This document shows positions 33,056 through 41,177 of a stretch of DNA of 64,000 nucleotides, piece after piece (positions within the stretch are counted from its first letter, which is position 1; the number at the start of each line of letters is the position of its first letter). The DNA lies in contig CAMWTP010000005.1 in the NCBI GenBank assembly GCA_947177165.1, forward strand, positions 1 to 64,000. Reading direction: 5' to 3'. Below the pieces are notes generated by a model, which saw only the letters and a list, made by a program, of their open reading frames with translations, had not been told where the DNA came from and ran no database searches. Position numbers and translations under genes: made by a program. Source of the DNA: an uncultured Lachnospiraceae bacterium (GTDB taxonomy: Bacteria > Bacillota > Clostridia > Lachnospirales > Lachnospiraceae).

Positions 33056-35650
33056 ATGTTTATAAAAACAATACAAATCCAAAAAACGAATAAAAAGCCA
33101 GATCTGCTGTATCTGCTCTCGTTTCTGCTCCCGACGCTGATCATGCTTGTCATCTTTGTGATACAGCAAATATACCCGTTTGGAGAGCGCTCTTTTCTCC
33201 ATATCGATATGTATCACCAGTATTTTCCATTTCTTGTGGAATTCTACCATAAGCTGAAAAACGGGGAAAGCCTCTTTTATTCGTGGCACACTGGCATCGG
33301 CTCCAATTTCCTTGCCCTCTATGTGTACTATCTGGCAAGCCCGTCGAACTGGCTCTGTGTCCTGATTCCCGAACGATTCCTGATGGAATTTTTGTCCTAC
33401 ATGGTCGTCATCAAGATCGGACTCTGCGGACTTACCTTCACCTATTATATAAGAAAGCATTTTCAGAGCGACTCATGGGCAATCCTGTGCTTTTCGCTGT
33501 TTTATGCGCTGTCAGGCTTCATGGCCGCCTACAACTGGGACGTGATGTGGCTCGACGTGATCGTCCTTGCGCCGGTTATCGTTCTCGGCGTCGAGCGGCT
33601 TGTGCAGGAAGGGAAATGCTATCTGTACTGTATTTCACTCGGACTGTCAATTCTGTCAAACTACTATCTGTCCATAATGTTATGCATGTTTCTTGTACTT
33701 TACTTTGCCGTACTCCTGATTGCACGGGAGCCGTCCAGAGAACAGGATTCCGCTCCCCTTGCTTTCCCAAAGCTTGACGGGATCCACAATTTTTATGGCA
33801 AGGCTGTGATCCGCTTTGGCGTGTACTCCCTGCTTGCAGGCGGCATGGCGGCTGTTCTGCTCCTGCCGGAGCTCGCAGCGCTCCGCTTTACCGAGTTCAG
33901 CGATATCAATTTTCCGAGCACAGTAAAAACGTATTTTCCTGTCATCGACATGCTCGCCAGACATTGCTTTAACGTGACGGTCGAGACAGGGCTTGACCAC
34001 TGGCCCAACATATACTGCGGTGTGCCTGTGTTTGTCCTGCTGCCGCTGTATGTTCTGCAGAAAAGGATCCCACTGCGGCAAAAGGTTCCCAAACTGCTCC
34101 TGCTCGCCTTTATGCTGGTCAGCTTCTCTACGAATGTACTGAACTTTATATGGCACGGGCTGAATTATCCGGATTCTCTGCCTGCGCGCCAGTCCTTTTT
34201 GTACATTTTGCTGCTGCTCACTGTGTGCTATGAGGCATTTCTGCATATCCATGAGTACTCTGGGAACATGATCGGCGCAGTATTTGCAGGGGTTCTCTTT
34301 TTCCTGCTGTTCTGCGAGAAAACGGCGACGGACGATGCCGTGACTGGAACGTGTTTTCTGGTGACAGGAGTCTTTTTGCTGATTTATGCCGGTCTGATCT
34401 ATTATGACAGGAAATACGAGAGACACCGCAGCAGCGCTTCCAGGCTCCTGTGTATCTGTGCAGTCCTCGTGACAGTGGCTGAATCCGGCGTAAACACTTA
34501 CCTCACAAGTGTTCCCACCGTGTCGAGAACGACTTATCTGTCCAACTACGACTCCTATCAGACTCTGACGGACAGAACTGTCCAGAACGAAGGCGGTGAT
34601 TTTTTCCGGTTTGAGAAGTTTGCGCGCAGGACACAGAATGACGCGATGCTGATCGGTTTTCAGAGCGGTTCCTACTTTTCTTCCACTTTGAACTCACTGG
34701 TGTCAGACTTCTATGAAAAGTACGGCATGCGCGCCAGCCGCGTCAATTACTGCTATGAGGGCGCAACCCCTGTGACTGCTGCCCTCCTGTCCACCCGGTA
34801 TATGCTGTACACGCTGGACAGGGGATACGACAACCTGTTTGAGCTCGCCGACACGGAGGGAAAATTATATCTGTACAAGAACAATTATGCACTTCCGCTG
34901 GGATATATGGTCACTTCCCTGACTGCCTCATTTAACGACGCTGAGGATGTTGAGGAGAATATACACGAGGAAGATATGGACGACAGGAACCTGAACCCGA
35001 TCCAGCGGCAGAATAAGCTTGTTCACCGTCTCGGCGTCAGCGGCGATGTCTTTCTCAAAGTTGACGTCACCTCTTACGGAAGCGAAGCGGATCTCTATAT
35101 TGAGGAGGATGCGCACTATTATGCCTACACCTCCAATACAAAAATAGACACGATCAAGATGAACTACGAGGAGGAGTCCAAGAGCTTCAGCCAGATCAGG
35201 AAAAAATATATTTTAGACCTCGGCTATCACAAAGCAGGCGAAATACTGTCCCTCAAATCTGAGAACGGAGAAAACCTGAATCTGACTGCCTACAAAGTGG
35301 ACGAGCCTGTTCTTGCCCAGTTCGCAGACCTCTTAAACCAGCAGACACTGACGGTCGACAGCTATGACGAGACCTCGCTGAACGGACACATCAATGTCTC
35401 CGCCGCCGGCCAGCTCGTTCTCTCCATTCCATACGATCCAGGCTGGACGCTGTATGTGGACGGCATAGAGACAGACATGGAATTATTTGAGGATACCTTT
35501 ATCGGCACCTATCTCGACACAGGTTCACACACGATCGCGTTGAAATACTTCCCGCAGGGTTTTATACCGGGTGTCATTGTCTCTACCGTGTGCATTTTGC
35601 TGTTTGCCGCTTTATACTATATATCCCATCGATACAAAAAAGAAGCGTGA
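33056..35650 (+). CDS. YfhO-family membrane glycosyltransferase
   Basis: An 864-residue protein with about 12-14 membrane segments over the first 470 residues and an extracellular C-terminal half ending in one more helix. The N-terminal GERSFLHIDMYHQYFPFLVEFYHKL and WHTGIGSNFLALYVYYLASPSNW are typical of YfhO (PF09586). In Listeria, YfhO proteins help glycosylate lipoteichoic acid, so with the LtaS-like enzyme upstream it probably decorates the same polymer; this is inference from context. The stop codon sits in the loop of its own terminator. Confidence 0.9.
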   Translation: MFIKTIQIQKTNKKPDLLYLLSFLLPTLIMLVIFVIQQIYPFGERSFLHIDMYHQYFPFLVEFYHKLKNGESLFYSWHTGIGSNFLALYVYYLASPSNWLCVLIPERFLMEFLSYMVVIKIGLCGLTFTYYIRKHFQSDSWAILCFSLFYALSGFMAAYNWDVMWLDVIVLAPVIVLGVERLVQEGKCYLYCISLGLSILSNYYLSIMLCMFLVLYFAVLLIAREPSREQDSAPLAFPKLDGIHNFYGKAVIRFGVYSLLAGGMAAVLLLPELAALRFTEFSDINFPSTVKTYFPVIDMLARHCFNVTVETGLDHWPNIYCGVPVFVLLPLYVLQKRIPLRQKVPKLLLLAFMLVSFSTNVLNFIWHGLNYPDSLPARQSFLYILLLLTVCYEAFLHIHEYSGNMIGAVFAGVLFFLLFCEKTATDDAVTGTCFLVTGVFLLIYAGLIYYDRKYERHRSSASRLLCICAVLVTVAESGVNTYLTSVPTVSRTTYLSNYDSYQTLTDRTVQNEGGDFFRFEKFARRTQNDAMLIGFQSGSYFSSTLNSLVSDFYEKYGMRASRVNYCYEGATPVTAALLSTRYMLYTLDRGYDNLFELADTEGKLYLYKNNYALPLGYMVTSLTASFNDAEDVEENIHEEDMDDRNLNPIQRQNKLVHRLGVSGDVFLKVDVTSYGSEADLYIEEDAHYYAYTSNTKIDTIKMNYEEESKSFSQIRKKYILDLGYHKAGEILSLKSENGENLNLTAYKVDEPVLAQFADLLNQQTLTVDSYDETSLNGHINVSAAGQLVLSIPYDPGWTLYVDGIETDMELFEDTFIGTYLDTGSHTIALKYFPQGFIPGVIVSTVCILLFAALYYISHRYKKEA

Positions 35651-35663
35651 CGCTTCTTTTTTT
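35636..35663 (+). terminator. Terminator overlapping the end of the YfhO gene
   Basis: Arms AGAAGCG (35641-35647) and CGCTTCT (35651-35657) with loop TGA, which is the YfhO stop codon, then a T run. The stem therefore includes the last two sense codons. Confidence 0.85.
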
Positions 35664-35665
35664 GC

Positions 35666-35694
35666 TTGACAGAATTGCCGCAAGATATTATGAT
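35666..35694 (+). promoter_or_regulatory. Promoter of the cobalamin riboswitch unit
   Basis: TTGACA (35666-35671), 17-bp spacer, TATGAT (35689-35694), immediately after the YfhO terminator and before the riboswitch. Confidence 0.88.
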
Positions 35695-35699
35695 AAGGA

Positions 35700-35910
35700 A
35701 CGAATTGTCCCGGGAAACAGGTGAAACTCCTGTGCGAGCCCGTCGCCGTAAGGTACATACGTCTTATCACTGTCCTCACCGGAATGCCACAGTTTCGGGA
35801 AAAGTCATTGGATGTGATCTGAGAAGACCGGCCAGTGAAGTGCCAAGTCGGAATATCGGGACATTCATCGCCGATCCAGACCGCGGGCGCCGGTTTTCGG
35901 TGAATCGTAA
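35700..35910 (+). ncRNA. Cobalamin riboswitch
   Basis: The leader carries the B12-riboswitch core: GGGAAACAGGTGAAACTCCT (35712-35731) followed by CGAGCCCGTCGCCGTAA, then a 3' half with GAGAAGACCGGCC (35821-35833). These correspond to the conserved GGTG...CC helix, the CCCG/GCC junction and the AGACC-GCC strand. No strong U-tract terminator is seen before the ribosome site, so control is probably at translation. The downstream genes fit B12 handling. Confidence 0.8.
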
Positions 35911-35936
35911 AATACAATTCAAAGGAGATTTCAAGT

Positions 35937-36392
35937 ATGAAAACAAAACGCACGAAAAAATCAATGTCATTCATCCTTTGTATGGTGCTTATTGTGGCTA
36001 TGGCACTTTCTGCAACGGGTTGTAATGGCAGCCAGAACAATGAAACGCCCCCCGCATCAGCCGCAGGCGCAAGTGCCTCTGCTGATACCACCGTACTAGG
36101 TGAGGGAAGCACCAGCTTTGCTTTTTCCGTGACAGACCCGGACGGAAATTCGACACAGTTCGAAATCCATACCGACAAGGCGACCGTCGGTGAAGCCTTG
36201 CTGGAATTGAACCTGATCGCTGGAGATGACAGCGAATATGGTCTGTATGTCAAGACAGTCAACGACATCACCGTCGACTATGACAAAGACGGAAAATACT
36301 GGGCATTCTACATTGACGGAGAGTACGCCACAACAGGCGTGGACTCCACGCAGATCACGGACGGTGCCAGCTACGCCTTCAAGGCAGAATAA
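35937..36392 (+). CDS. DUF4430 lipoprotein under B12 riboswitch
   Basis: A 151-residue lipoprotein: signal peptide, lipobox LSATGC with Cys at about residue 30, a Ser/Ala/Pro linker, then one DUF4430 domain (about residues 55-151) with TKATVGEALLELN-type start, GLYVKTVNDI and the terminal YWAFYIDGEYATTGVDS. DUF4430 resembles the beta domain of transcobalamin and intrinsic factor. With a cobalamin riboswitch upstream and an ECF S component downstream, a surface cobalamin-capturing role is a reasonable inference. GGAGAT precedes the ATG. Confidence 0.85.
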   Translation: MKTKRTKKSMSFILCMVLIVAMALSATGCNGSQNNETPPASAAGASASADTTVLGEGSTSFAFSVTDPDGNSTQFEIHTDKATVGEALLELNLIAGDDSEYGLYVKTVNDITVDYDKDGKYWAFYIDGEYATTGVDSTQITDGASYAFKAE

Positions 36393-36448
36393 ATATGAAT
36401 CAGACTATTGACTGGTATGTGTGCCGGAGCACGCACGGGGTTTGAACG

Positions 36449-36967
36449 ATGAAACCTACAACGAGAGAGATTGTCATTTTCGCGATGCTGGGCTCTGTCA
36501 TGTATGCTTCCAAGCTTATCATGGAATTTGCACCCAATATCCACCTGATCGGCGTATTTACGATTGCCTTTACCGTCGTTTACAGGAAAAAGGCATTATA
36601 CCCTATCTACATCTATGTCCTCCTCACCGGTTTTTTAAACGGCTTCGCGACATGGTGGATTCCTTATCTGTACCTGTGGACTATCCTGTGGGGCGCTGTC
36701 ATGCTGCTCCCTGTGAACATCCCAAAAAAAATACAGCCAGTGATATATATGCTTGTCTGCGCAGCACATGGTTTCCTGTACGGAACACTCTATGCACCTG
36801 CACAGGCTCTCCTGTACGGCTTGAGCTTTCAGAAAATGATTGCGTGGATTATCTCAGGACTTACCTTCGACTGTATCCATGGTGTCAGCAATTTCTTCTG
36901 CGGAATCCTGATCCTGCCAATCATTTCCACACTGAGACTTGCAGAGCGCAATATGGGGAAGGCGTGA
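36449..36967 (+). CDS. ECF transporter S component, probably for cobalamin or a precursor
   Basis: A 172-residue protein with five to six membrane helices and the usual ECF S-component start (REIVIFAMLGSVMYASKLIMEF). S components bind the vitamin and dock on a shared EcfA-EcfA'-EcfT module, which is not in this window, so this is a group II type. Substrate is inferred from the riboswitch and the DUF4430 partner, not from the protein sequence. It lies 56 bp after the lipoprotein gene. Its last three codons and stop (GKA) are in a terminator arm. Confidence 0.85.
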   Translation: MKPTTREIVIFAMLGSVMYASKLIMEFAPNIHLIGVFTIAFTVVYRKKALYPIYIYVLLTGFLNGFATWWIPYLYLWTILWGAVMLLPVNIPKKIQPVIYMLVCAAHGFLYGTLYAPAQALLYGLSFQKMIAWIISGLTFDCIHGVSNFFCGILILPIISTLRLAERNMGKA

Positions 36968-36992
36968 ACTCACGCCTTCCCCTGATGTTTTT
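36955..36992. terminator. Palindrome holding both convergent gene ends
   Basis: Perfect 13-bp arms GGGGAAGGCGTGA (36955-36967) and TCACGCCTTCCCC (36970-36982). On the plus strand a T run follows (TGATGTTTTT), making a fair terminator for the ECF gene; none follows on the minus strand. Each arm encodes the C-terminal GKA and stop of one gene. Confidence 0.75.
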
Positions 36993-39078
36993 CCATCCAC
37001 GGAATTAATTCCGCAAGCGCAATCGGTTTGCTGTAGTAATACCCCTGAAAACCATTGCAGCCCAATTCCAACAGCCTGTCTTTCTGCTCCTCAGTCTCCA
37101 CATACTCTGCGATCGTCTCAAAGTGCAGTGACTTTCCAAGTTTCGTGATCGCTGCTATAATGTCCTTATTCCGATTGTTCTGCAGAACGTCCTTTGTCAG
37201 CGAACCGTCCAGCTTCACAACTCCGAAATGATTGGTCTGCAGATACATCAGAGACGTGTGCCCCATGCCAAAGTCGTCGATCAGGAATTTGTGTCCCTGC
37301 TCCTTTAACCGCTGTATCTTGTCGAGCATTTCATTCGAAGAAACAAGTGCATCCTGCTCTGTTATCTCAAGCCACAGCCGCCTGGGCGAGATATTGTACT
37401 TTCTGACCTTATCCGCCATACAGTACTCAAAATCCTCCCACGCGAGCGATTCGTTCGTGATATTCACCGATATCTTAAACTCTGTATGAATCACCTTTTC
37501 AATCTCAGAAACCGCATAGGCCGCCTCATCGAACAGATACGCCTCGATGTCGTGCAGCAGCTCTTCTTCCTTGGCGAGCTGAATGATCAGGGGCGGATAG
37601 ATAAATCCAGCAATCGGATGCATCCAGCGAATCAGCACCTCCGCACCCATACACCTTTCTCTGGCATCCACCTGCGGCTGATACAGGAAAAAGAGCTTCC
37701 TGTCCCTGATCGCATCCTTCAAATCCGCCGAGAGAACTCTCGCCACGCCTCCCAGAACGTCCTGCCGCTCTGTCAGAGGCAGGATCGCGTTCTCCGCCTC
37801 CTGTCTCTGCAGTTCACTGGTCAACGCCTTGACATTTTTCACCAGCTGCCTCTCGTCACGCTCCTCAAACAGACGCAGAAACGGCAGATAGATGAGTACA
37901 CCTGCCGCCAGACATACCGCCTGCAGAATACTACCCGCAATCGAGCCAGTCGCCAGATAACCGCTCAGAAATACCGGCGTCGTCCACTCCACCTGACGAA
38001 CCACATGCGGGACGATACCGGCATAGACTGCCGCGTAGGAGATCACACACAGCACCACCGGAACCAGCAGATAGGGAATCACAAAAATCGGATTTAATAT
38101 CACCGGAAGCCCAAAAGCGATCATCTCGCTGATGTTAAAAATTGCCATCGGAAAGGAAAGCTTTGCGACATTTTTGATGCTGCCTTTCTTGGAGAACAAC
38201 AAAATTGCAATTACGAGACATAAGACAGAGCCTGTCCCTCCCATGAGAACGAACACATCCTGAAATGTCTTATTATAAACCGCCCCTTCACTGATTCTCA
38301 CGAAATTCTCCTGCATGACCGGCTCCAACACATTGCTGCCGTGAATACCGACAAGCCACATACAGTGTGCCATCAGAAGTATGGCAATTGCCACGATAAG
38401 ACCGTTTTCGATGGACATGAGCAGCCTGCCAACGACAATCTCCAGAAGTCCCTGCACGGAATCTACATGAAAAGCTGCGACGAACAGCTGGCGCAGCACT
38501 GCAAAAAATGCCATGACCAGCAATGTCGGTATAATCCCCGACACCGCTTCCGCATAACAGTCATCCGCTTCCATCCCGCGCTGACGTATGCGGAAAATGC
38601 CCTTATCTTTTATCCTGAAAAACAGCACACTGCATCCCAGTGCGATAAACAGCGCAGTAAATATATTGTTCGTCCCGAGTGCTGCCACGGAAAAATCTTC
38701 GCGCTGGATTCCCGAAAAACCGATTAATGACACCATCGTAACCAGCATCACCATGACAGAATCACTCTTGCCGCCTCTCTTATCCCTCTGCCGGGTCACC
38801 GCATAGCTATAGCTTGTCGTAAGTGCCAGTCCTACAGCAAAAAAGCCAAAAGATGCACTCTGGATAAAGCGGAGAAATTCCACAACCCGTCCATTGCACA
38901 GATTGACGAGAAACTCCTGATACATGGGAATCGGAAGACTGATCAGCATCAATGCCATGGAACCGCTCACCAACAGCGGTATCATCATAACCATTCCCTG
39001 CCGGACTGCCATAAACATGGCACTGTCGTCAAAATAGTCGGATATCCGGAATAACCTGTTTTTTACTCTTTCATTCAT
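36970..39078 (-). CDS. PTS EIIC-like membrane domain fused to EAL phosphodiesterase
   Basis: About 702 residues. The first 430 form a PTS EIIC-like permease of the lactose/cellobiose type (RQGMVMMIPLLVSGSMAL, then HCMWLVGIHGSNVLEPVM and FPMAIFNISEMIAFGLPVILNP). The C-terminal 250 residues are an EAL domain, cutting cyclic di-GMP. Catalytic residues are all present: Glu in GAEVLIRW, Asn in VNITNES, Glu in LEITEQ, DDFGMGH, Lys in VVKLDGS, Glu in ETIAEYVET and Gln in GFQGYYYSKP. The frame opens at 39204; the ATG at 39078 is chosen because MNERVKNRLF fits EIIC starts, though the ribosome site is weak. Confidence 0.85.
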   Translation of the reverse strand: MNERVKNRLFRISDYFDDSAMFMAVRQGMVMMIPLLVSGSMALMLISLPIPMYQEFLVNLCNGRVVEFLRFIQSASFGFFAVGLALTTSYSYAVTRQRDKRGGKSDSVMVMLVTMVSLIGFSGIQREDFSVAALGTNNIFTALFIALGCSVLFFRIKDKGIFRIRQRGMEADDCYAEAVSGIIPTLLVMAFFAVLRQLFVAAFHVDSVQGLLEIVVGRLLMSIENGLIVAIAILLMAHCMWLVGIHGSNVLEPVMQENFVRISEGAVYNKTFQDVFVLMGGTGSVLCLVIAILLFSKKGSIKNVAKLSFPMAIFNISEMIAFGLPVILNPIFVIPYLLVPVVLCVISYAAVYAGIVPHVVRQVEWTTPVFLSGYLATGSIAGSILQAVCLAAGVLIYLPFLRLFEERDERQLVKNVKALTSELQRQEAENAILPLTERQDVLGGVARVLSADLKDAIRDRKLFFLYQPQVDARERCMGAEVLIRWMHPIAGFIYPPLIIQLAKEEELLHDIEAYLFDEAAYAVSEIEKVIHTEFKISVNITNESLAWEDFEYCMADKVRKYNISPRRLWLEITEQDALVSSNEMLDKIQRLKEQGHKFLIDDFGMGHTSLMYLQTNHFGVVKLDGSLTKDVLQNNRNKDIIAAITKLGKSLHFETIAEYVETEEQKDRLLELGCNGFQGYYYSKPIALAELIPWMEKHQGKA

Positions 39079-39384
39079 CTGCTTTGCTCTCTTTCGTCTA
39101 TCAAAACTTATTGTCTTCGTCACTGCCGACGCGCCAACAAAGGCCATGGCAATCGTCCGCAAAAACAGCTGCTGTTTACACCTTACGCAGACAATTCGTA
39201 CCATTTTACAATAGGACTCTAGCCAGCGGCCAATTTTATTATACTGCCAATTCGGATATTTGACAATTATTTCTATTATCCTAAATATTCAAAAAAAGTA
39301 CTTGAAAAAACTCTAAAATCACGTAAGATATAATATAGGTAATTAATTTCAAATTTTAATTATATGATTAAGGAGATAGTATCA

Positions 39385-40734
39385 ATGATCAACAGCAAAA
39401 GAAAAACAGTACTTATGAAAGCAGTCTCACAGTTGAAACAGGCTGACTACTCAAGAGAACCCGAGTTAAACGATATGTATAACAGATTATCCGATGGGAG
39501 AAATCAGTTCGCGGAAGTGTTCGACAAAAATGTCAACGCAGTCATGCAAATCAGCTCCCTTGACTTGACGATGCAGCATCAGACGCAGAAAATTGTTGAT
39601 ATATCCAATAAAATAGCAAAAGCTACCGAAACAATTTTCGGAACAACATCCGGGAGTACTAACAATCCGCAGGAAGAACTGACCAACACTATTATTCAGA
39701 TTTCCGAGAAGACCGACGAGGTCTATAAGAAGATCGAGGAAGGTCAGGATGAACTGACATCCATCAAAGATCTCTCGACGGAAACAATCAATGCCGCAGG
39801 TGAAATGCAGTCTGATATGAACGAACTGATGAGCATCATCAACCACATCAGTTCCATTTTGTCGGGAATAGACACAATATCGCTCCAGACAAACCTGTTG
39901 GCGTTAAATGCCTCTGTGGAAGCGGCCAGAGCCGGTGAAGCCGGAAAGGGATTCGCTGTCGTTGCCGGCGAGATCCGGGAACTTGCGGAAGAAACGCAGA
40001 AGCTGACAAAGGATATGGGTTCTTTTGTCGAAAACATGAAACACGCCTCCAAAAAGAGTATGCAGAGCTCTGACAGCACAATACAGTCCCTGAACTCAAT
40101 GGCTGGCAAAATTGCAAACGTGTGGGAGTTAAATGACCGGAGCAAAAAGGACATTTCGCAGATCAATGAATCCATCAGTTCCATGGCATCTGTGAGCGAA
40201 GAGATCAGCAGCGCTATGTCCGAGATGGAAAACCAGCTCAATGAAAGTACAGATTTTATGCGCACGGTCGGACGCGACCTCAGACAGGCGACAGAACCTG
40301 TTGTCAACATCGAAAAGACACTTGACGACTCGCTCAAAAAGATGGGACGCATGTCGAAGGACGCTTTTTACCACATAAAGAATCAGGAATTTATCGAGTA
40401 TATGGACACCGCGATTTCCTCTCACCAGACATGGCTCGGGAATCTCAGAAAAATTGTCGACAGCCAGACTATTATACCATTGCAGCTGGATTCTTCCAAA
40501 TGCGGGTTTGGCCATTTCTACTATGCTGTCACTCCTGATATACCTGGCGTCCTTTCAATCTGGGAAGATCTTGGAAATAAGCATCAAAAGTTCCATACAT
40601 ATGGCCGGACTGTCATCGACGCAATCAACAACCGTGAATACGGAAGAGCAAGACAGGTATATAACGAAGCAGCAAACTACTCTAAGGAACTCATCGCTGA
40701 TATGCAGAAAATTATTGAATTGGCAAGAGCTTAA
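39385..40734 (+). CDS. Soluble chemoreceptor-like protein with CZB domain
   Basis: A 449-residue protein without membrane helices. The methyl-accepting signalling hairpin carries LLALNASVEAARAGEAGKGF at its tip (about residue 175), so it would bind CheA/CheW. The C-terminal CZB domain has the zinc ligands SSHQTW, KCGFGHF and the later KHQKFH. Related CZB receptors sense zinc or hypochlorous acid. AAGGAG precedes the ATG at 39385 and makes it a better start than 39364. No che genes are nearby. It lies divergent from the EIIC-EAL gene, linking two motility/second-messenger functions. Confidence 0.9.
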   Translation: MINSKRKTVLMKAVSQLKQADYSREPELNDMYNRLSDGRNQFAEVFDKNVNAVMQISSLDLTMQHQTQKIVDISNKIAKATETIFGTTSGSTNNPQEELTNTIIQISEKTDEVYKKIEEGQDELTSIKDLSTETINAAGEMQSDMNELMSIINHISSILSGIDTISLQTNLLALNASVEAARAGEAGKGFAVVAGEIRELAEETQKLTKDMGSFVENMKHASKKSMQSSDSTIQSLNSMAGKIANVWELNDRSKKDISQINESISSMASVSEEISSAMSEMENQLNESTDFMRTVGRDLRQATEPVVNIEKTLDDSLKKMGRMSKDAFYHIKNQEFIEYMDTAISSHQTWLGNLRKIVDSQTIIPLQLDSSKCGFGHFYYAVTPDIPGVLSIWEDLGNKHQKFHTYGRTVIDAINNREYGRARQVYNEAANYSKELIADMQKIIELARA

Positions 40735-40754
40735 GAATGCTATATGGGTATGTA

Positions 40755-40791
40755 AAAAAAGATTACGCATTGACCTGCGTAGTCTTTTTTT
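40755..40791 (+). terminator. Terminator of the chemoreceptor gene
   Basis: Arms AAAAAAGATTACGCA (40755-40769) and TGCGTAGTCTTTTTT (40776-40790), one mismatch, 6-nt loop, T run. Confidence 0.92.
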
Positions 40792-40814
40792 ATGCAGGAT
40801 AATTCTGTTTGTCC

Positions 40815-40878
40815 CATTTTTACAACCTATTAGGATGAATTTATCTATTAAAATCTATCATAATAGGTTGTAAAAATG
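40815..40878. repeat. Inverted repeat upstream of XRE regulator
   Basis: Perfect 18-bp arms, CATTTTTACAACCTATTA (40815-40832) and its complement (40861-40878), separated by 28 bp of AT-rich DNA. It lies 45 bp ahead of the small XRE gene and is a candidate operator or leader hairpin. Confidence 0.8.
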
Positions 40879-40922
40879 ATGCGCAGTAAGAATGCGTAAA
40901 ATGACAGAAAGAAGGTTGAATC

Positions 40923-41177
40923 ATGCCCAAACCCAAAACCAGTTCCGGTGAAAAAAATCTGATCAGCAAACGTCTGATCGCTCTGCGAAAAAAACATTAT
41001 CTATCCCAGCGGGATTTATCGCGCGAACTCCAGCTTGCGGGATATGACATGGATAAAAATGTCATTACCCGCATCGAGACCAACAAACGATATGTGACTG
41101 ATATTGAGATCAGGGCTCTCGCCCACATATTCGGCGTTACCTGCGACTATCTGATCGAAGGAGAGAACACGGACTAA
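40923..41177 (+). CDS. Small XRE-family DNA-binding protein
   Basis: An 84-residue protein that is almost entirely a helix-turn-helix_3 domain: ISKRLIALRKKHYLSQRDLSREL, then the recognition region DKNVITRIETNKRYVTDIEIRALAHIF. No effector domain. It may bind the inverted repeat just upstream. Its stop codon overlaps the stop of the convergent ABC gene. Confidence 0.88.
   Translation: MPKPKTSSGEKNLISKRLIALRKKHYLSQRDLSRELQLAGYDMDKNVITRIETNKRYVTDIEIRALAHIFGVTCDYLIEGENTD

Noticed and set aside
33680-34426. 248-codon minus-strand frame inside the YfhO gene
   Set aside because: Composition (Gln, His, Lys rich) is typical of antisense shadow frames; no start signal.
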